From Novosphingobium capsulatum NBRC 12533 (GTDB taxonomy: Bacteria; Pseudomonadota; Alphaproteobacteria; Sphingomonadales; Sphingomonadaceae), in contig NZ_BCYV01000008.1 in NCBI RefSeq assembly GCF_001598375.1, positions 289,482 through 353,481 on the forward strand: a DNA stretch of 64,000 nucleotides, read 5' to 3'. The notes under the pieces are model-generated. The model saw nothing but the letters and a program-made list of their open reading frames with translations, was not told where the DNA came from and searched no databases. Shown in pieces: positions 61,511 to 64,000 of the stretch; positions within the stretch are counted from its first letter, which is position 1; every line of letters begins with the position of its first letter. The position numbers and the translations under genes were made by a program.

Positions 61511-61834
61511 GGCACCAGCGACGAGATCGGTGAGAGCGAGTGGCAGCTGGAACGCCATGATGGTGCGACGCACCGCCTGCGCCACGAGCCGCGCCTGACC
61601 TGCTCCGATTTTGTCGCCGTACGCGCCGCAGCCATCGCGGATCTGGGGGTGGCGCTGCTGCCGGACCACGCTTGCGCGCTCGCGCTTGACGCCGGCCAGT
61701 TGGTGCACCTGCTGCCGGATTGGCGCGCGCAACGCGGGAACGTCCACCTCGTCTTCACCACCCGTAGGGGCTGGCCGCCGGCCGTGCGCGCGCTGATCGA
61801 TCATCTCGCCGGGCAATTTGCGAGGGAGCGATGA
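61511..61834 (+). pseudogene. 3' fragment of a LysR regulator, copy 2
   Basis: The frame starts at the join with [18 protein letters not shown] and continues [20 protein letters not shown] … [13 protein letters not shown] … [11 protein letters not shown] to the end [14 protein letters not shown]. It is homologous to the second half of the LysR at 53.2-53.9 kb. The DNA-binding domain and half of the effector domain are missing. The 230 bases that follow hold no supported gene. Confidence 0.8.
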
Positions 61835-62067
61835 CGCCGCAAAAGGCGACATTTACAGGCTCATTCGAGATCGTAGGTAGCCGGGCATTCGTTGGCCGGC
61901 GACTCAATGCGTGAACTCTCCGGGAAATCCTGGGCGTATCGGGGGCACACTCTTGGCTTGGCGATGCCAACACCGAACATTTGGGCAGACGGGGCTCCAA
62001 GACCGGCTTCTTGCCCTAGCTGCCAAGACCGCGCATCACTGTACCCGACCGGCAGCAGGAGACCCGT

Positions 62068-63279
62068 ATGAGCCAAGTTCCAAGTCTGCTCGGATGGGCG
62101 CTGGCGATTGCCTTGCCAATTGCTGCATCTGCGCAGCCGGCTTCTACGCACATGGGTCCCAGCCTGACGCCACATGCAAACCATCAGGCACAGATTGAAG
62201 CGCGAACGCCTTTCGCTCCGCGTATCGTGACGGGCAGCGATGGCCATCGCCACCTCGCCTATGAACTGCGCGTCACGAGCTTTCAGTCCGATAACAATCC
62301 CCTAAAGCTCACCCGACTGGCAATCTTCAGCGGCACCAGCCAGGTGCCAATGGCGTCCATCGAGGGCGCGGCGCTCCAAGAGCTCCTCCATCGAGCGCAA
62401 GCAAAAGGGAAGCCCGACGACGGCGTCCCAATTGGATCGGGCCTCACAGTCCCGCTCTTCCTGTGGCTGCCCCTGCCCGCCGGCATCAGACCTGACAGCC
62501 TGCGTCACCAGCTTACGCTCCTGACCGCGAAGGGTGAAATCGAACAGGCAGACAATGTATGTGTGACCATCGGCAAAGAAGCACCGCTCAGGATTGCGCC
62601 ACCGCTGCGTAGCGGGCGGTGGCTGGCGGTAGAAGGACCGGGCAACCCCCATTCCCACCACTGGGGCAGTCCGGTCGCTATCGACGGCAAACTCACCATA
62701 CCCCAGCGCTTTGCGATCGATTGGTTCGGGTTGGATGAAGGCAACCATTCGTTACGGCGCCATTATGAGACGCTTACTTCCAGTATCGATGAAGATTGGG
62801 TCGGCTATGGCAAGGATGTTGTGGCTGTGGCTGACGGGGTCGTTGCCGATACACATGACGGGATCGCTAACGGCAAGCCCCTGCGCCCGTCGGAGACGCC
62901 CGAGGATCTGACGGCGCGAACCCTCTATGGCAATTTCGTGGTACTGGCGATCGCGCCCGGCGCCTATGCGCATTACGCCCATCTCCAGCAAGGAAGCGTC
63001 ACCGTGCGTCCGGGACAACATGTCGCGCGGGGCGAGGTCATCGGACGCGTCGGACAGACCGGCAGCGCGGGAGCGCCCCATCTCCATTTCCACATCAGCG
63101 ATCGACCCAGCTTCGAAGGGTCCGAGGGGCTGCCCTACCTCATCGACGGCTTCACCCTTTACGGAACGGAAAATATCGAGGAAAGCTTCGATCCGGAGAT
63201 ACCTCACCCGCTTCCATGGAAACCGATCTTACGCAAGGAAGAGCTACCGCTCGATGGCGACATTGTAGGGTTTCCCTGA
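62068..63279 (+). CDS. Secreted M23-family metallopeptidase
   Basis: This 403-residue protein has a signal peptide (MSQVPSLLGWALAIALPIAASAQ), a beta-rich N-terminal domain of about 200 residues and a C-terminal M23 (LytM-like) domain. It shows QRFAIDWFGLD, VVAVADGVVADTHDG, YAHYAHLQQGSV, PGQHVARGEVIGRVGQTGSAG and the metal-binding PHLHFHI. It probably cuts peptidoglycan cross-links or another periplasmic peptide. ATG 62068 follows AGGAGA. Confidence 0.9.
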   Translation: MSQVPSLLGWALAIALPIAASAQPASTHMGPSLTPHANHQAQIEARTPFAPRIVTGSDGHRHLAYELRVTSFQSDNNPLKLTRLAIFSGTSQVPMASIEGAALQELLHRAQAKGKPDDGVPIGSGLTVPLFLWLPLPAGIRPDSLRHQLTLLTAKGEIEQADNVCVTIGKEAPLRIAPPLRSGRWLAVEGPGNPHSHHWGSPVAIDGKLTIPQRFAIDWFGLDEGNHSLRRHYETLTSSIDEDWVGYGKDVVAVADGVVADTHDGIANGKPLRPSETPEDLTARTLYGNFVVLAIAPGAYAHYAHLQQGSVTVRPGQHVARGEVIGRVGQTGSAGAPHLHFHISDRPSFEGSEGLPYLIDGFTLYGTENIEESFDPEIPHPLPWKPILRKEELPLDGDIVGFP

Positions 63280-63427
63280 GGCCAGGCACAAAGCGCCGCA
63301 ACACCGGTCTTTGACCGCTGCTGGCGGCAGCGCCGGAACCGGTCATAGGTTAATCCGGCAAACATTAGCAACGGATGGCCAGTCGAATGGTCTGGTTCGG
63401 CCCTGCGGGCCGGCAGCAGAATCAGGG

Positions 63428-63844
63428 TTAGAGGACTCTTCGAGATGCGGCAGCTACGCGTTTGATGCTACGCCGCTTGGGAGTTGAGCGCGGAGCGTTT
63501 GACCAACGAATTCGCTGTGGAGGCGCGCCCATGAACTTGTAACCCCAGTTTTGGACAACCTGAATGGCAATGCTGCTGCTCCATAACATTCCCAAAAACC
63601 CGAACAGGCCCGCAGCCAAACCCGGCAATTCCCCTGCTGCCATTCTGCCAAGTGTGGTCCCAATCCCACAGCAACCGGCAATGAGACTAATTTGCCCTGC
63701 TAGCAGTGGCAATACGATCCAGAGCGATACCGGTCCCTTACGATGAGGCTGAGCGGTGTATGTACTCATCCCTGCGATAAGGGCGATTCCAGCAAGCAGG
63801 GCAATCGCTGAGCGACCGCCAATTTCCGCGATTGACAGCATCAC
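63428..63844 (-). CDS. Small membrane protein, function unknown
   Basis: This 138-residue protein has three hydrophobic segments (SAIALLAGIALIAGMSTY, SLWIVLPLLAGQISLIAGCCG, LAAGLFGFLGMLWSSSIAIQVV) and a basic C-terminal tail (RSTPKRRSIKRVAAASRR). The start may be 63844 or 63841. I recognise no family. The remaining 156 bases to the window edge show no supported gene. Confidence 0.55.
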   Translation of the reverse strand: MMLSIAEIGGRSAIALLAGIALIAGMSTYTAQPHRKGPVSLWIVLPLLAGQISLIAGCCGIGTTLGRMAAGELPGLAAGLFGFLGMLWSSSIAIQVVQNWGYKFMGAPPQRIRWSNAPRSTPKRRSIKRVAAASRRVL

Positions 63845-64000
63845 TCACCAGCCTCCCCGGGGTTGAAATCCCACAATCGCTGATCAACGCAACGTTTGCA
63901 TTCGCCTGCATTCCAACGTTCAGCCCCCCGGTCGGCGCAATGAAATCGGGCATTCATTCACGCAGGCCACAGCACTGCTGCAAGGCGTGGTCTGGGACGT

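Noticed and set aside
1..64000. CRISPR arrays, insertion sequences and transposase genes
   Set aside because: No regularly spaced repeat array and no transposase or integrase motif was seen on either strand, despite several deletion scars.

Overview
The window is GC-rich and reads like the accessory genome of a sphingomonad (Alphaproteobacteria, family Sphingomonadaceae; Novosphingobium or Sphingobium would fit). The reasons are three large TonB-dependent receptors, a LuxR/LuxI pair coupled to a phytanoyl-CoA-dioxygenase-like gene, a lasso-peptide locus of the FecI/FecR/TonB-receptor/isopeptidase type, and a ten-gene trb conjugation cluster. This placement is inferred from gene content; no rRNA or tRNA gene is visible.

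Layout. 0-0.7 kb: two gene stumps and one copy of a 90-bp repeat. 0.7-9 kb: a pyruvate oxidase (poxB), an FMN glutamate-synthase-domain protein, a 1343-residue Pls/PosA-type single-module NRPS and a phosphopantetheinyl transferase, all on the plus strand with overlapping or close genes. 9-10.5 kb: an AT-rich gap and a ParD/ParE-like toxin-antitoxin pair. 10.9-14 kb: luxR-luxI-phyH-gntR. 14.1-23.1 kb: a complete lasso-peptide island. FecI-like sigma factor, FecR, TonB receptor and isopeptidase run rightwards; precursor, protease B and cyclase C run leftwards towards them. The 45-residue precursor at 22927-23064 predicts a new lasso peptide with a Gly1-Asp8 ring. 23.2-25.7 kb: a small repeat protein, a nuclease, rhamnose mutarotase and a sugar transporter lacking its N-terminal half.

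26-39.2 kb: a catabolic cluster of acyl-CoA ligase, Baeyer-Villiger monooxygenase, two SDRs, two alpha/beta hydrolases, a GH78 alpha-L-rhamnosidase, a TonB receptor and a TetR regulator. A matching 20-bp operator-like palindrome (TACTGAC-N6-G[T/A]CAGTA) lies upstream of the acyl-CoA ligase and in the receptor/TetR intergenic region, so one TetR may control both arms. I infer that the cluster takes up and degrades a rhamnosylated hydrophobic compound such as a glycolipid or saponin-like glycoside.

40-50.4 kb: trbBCDEJKLFGI, a P-type mating-pair-formation system with no coupling protein, relaxase or integrase in view, bordered by a frameshifted DUF6499/DUF2285 gene; it looks like part of a decayed integrative conjugative element. 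50.7-64 kb: S1/P1 nuclease, YaiI-family protein, a decayed SDR/LysR divergent pair, the second copy of the 90-bp repeat, a PepSY membrane protein with a TonB receptor, GST with a WYL regulator whose Shine-Dalgarno lies in a perfect palindrome, a broken aconitase-X operon, a second deleted copy of the SDR/LysR pair, an M23 peptidase and a small membrane protein. The many stumps (0-0.45, 24.5-25.7, 40.0-40.8, 52.5-53.9 and 61.0-61.8 kb) show that the region has been rearranged repeatedly.
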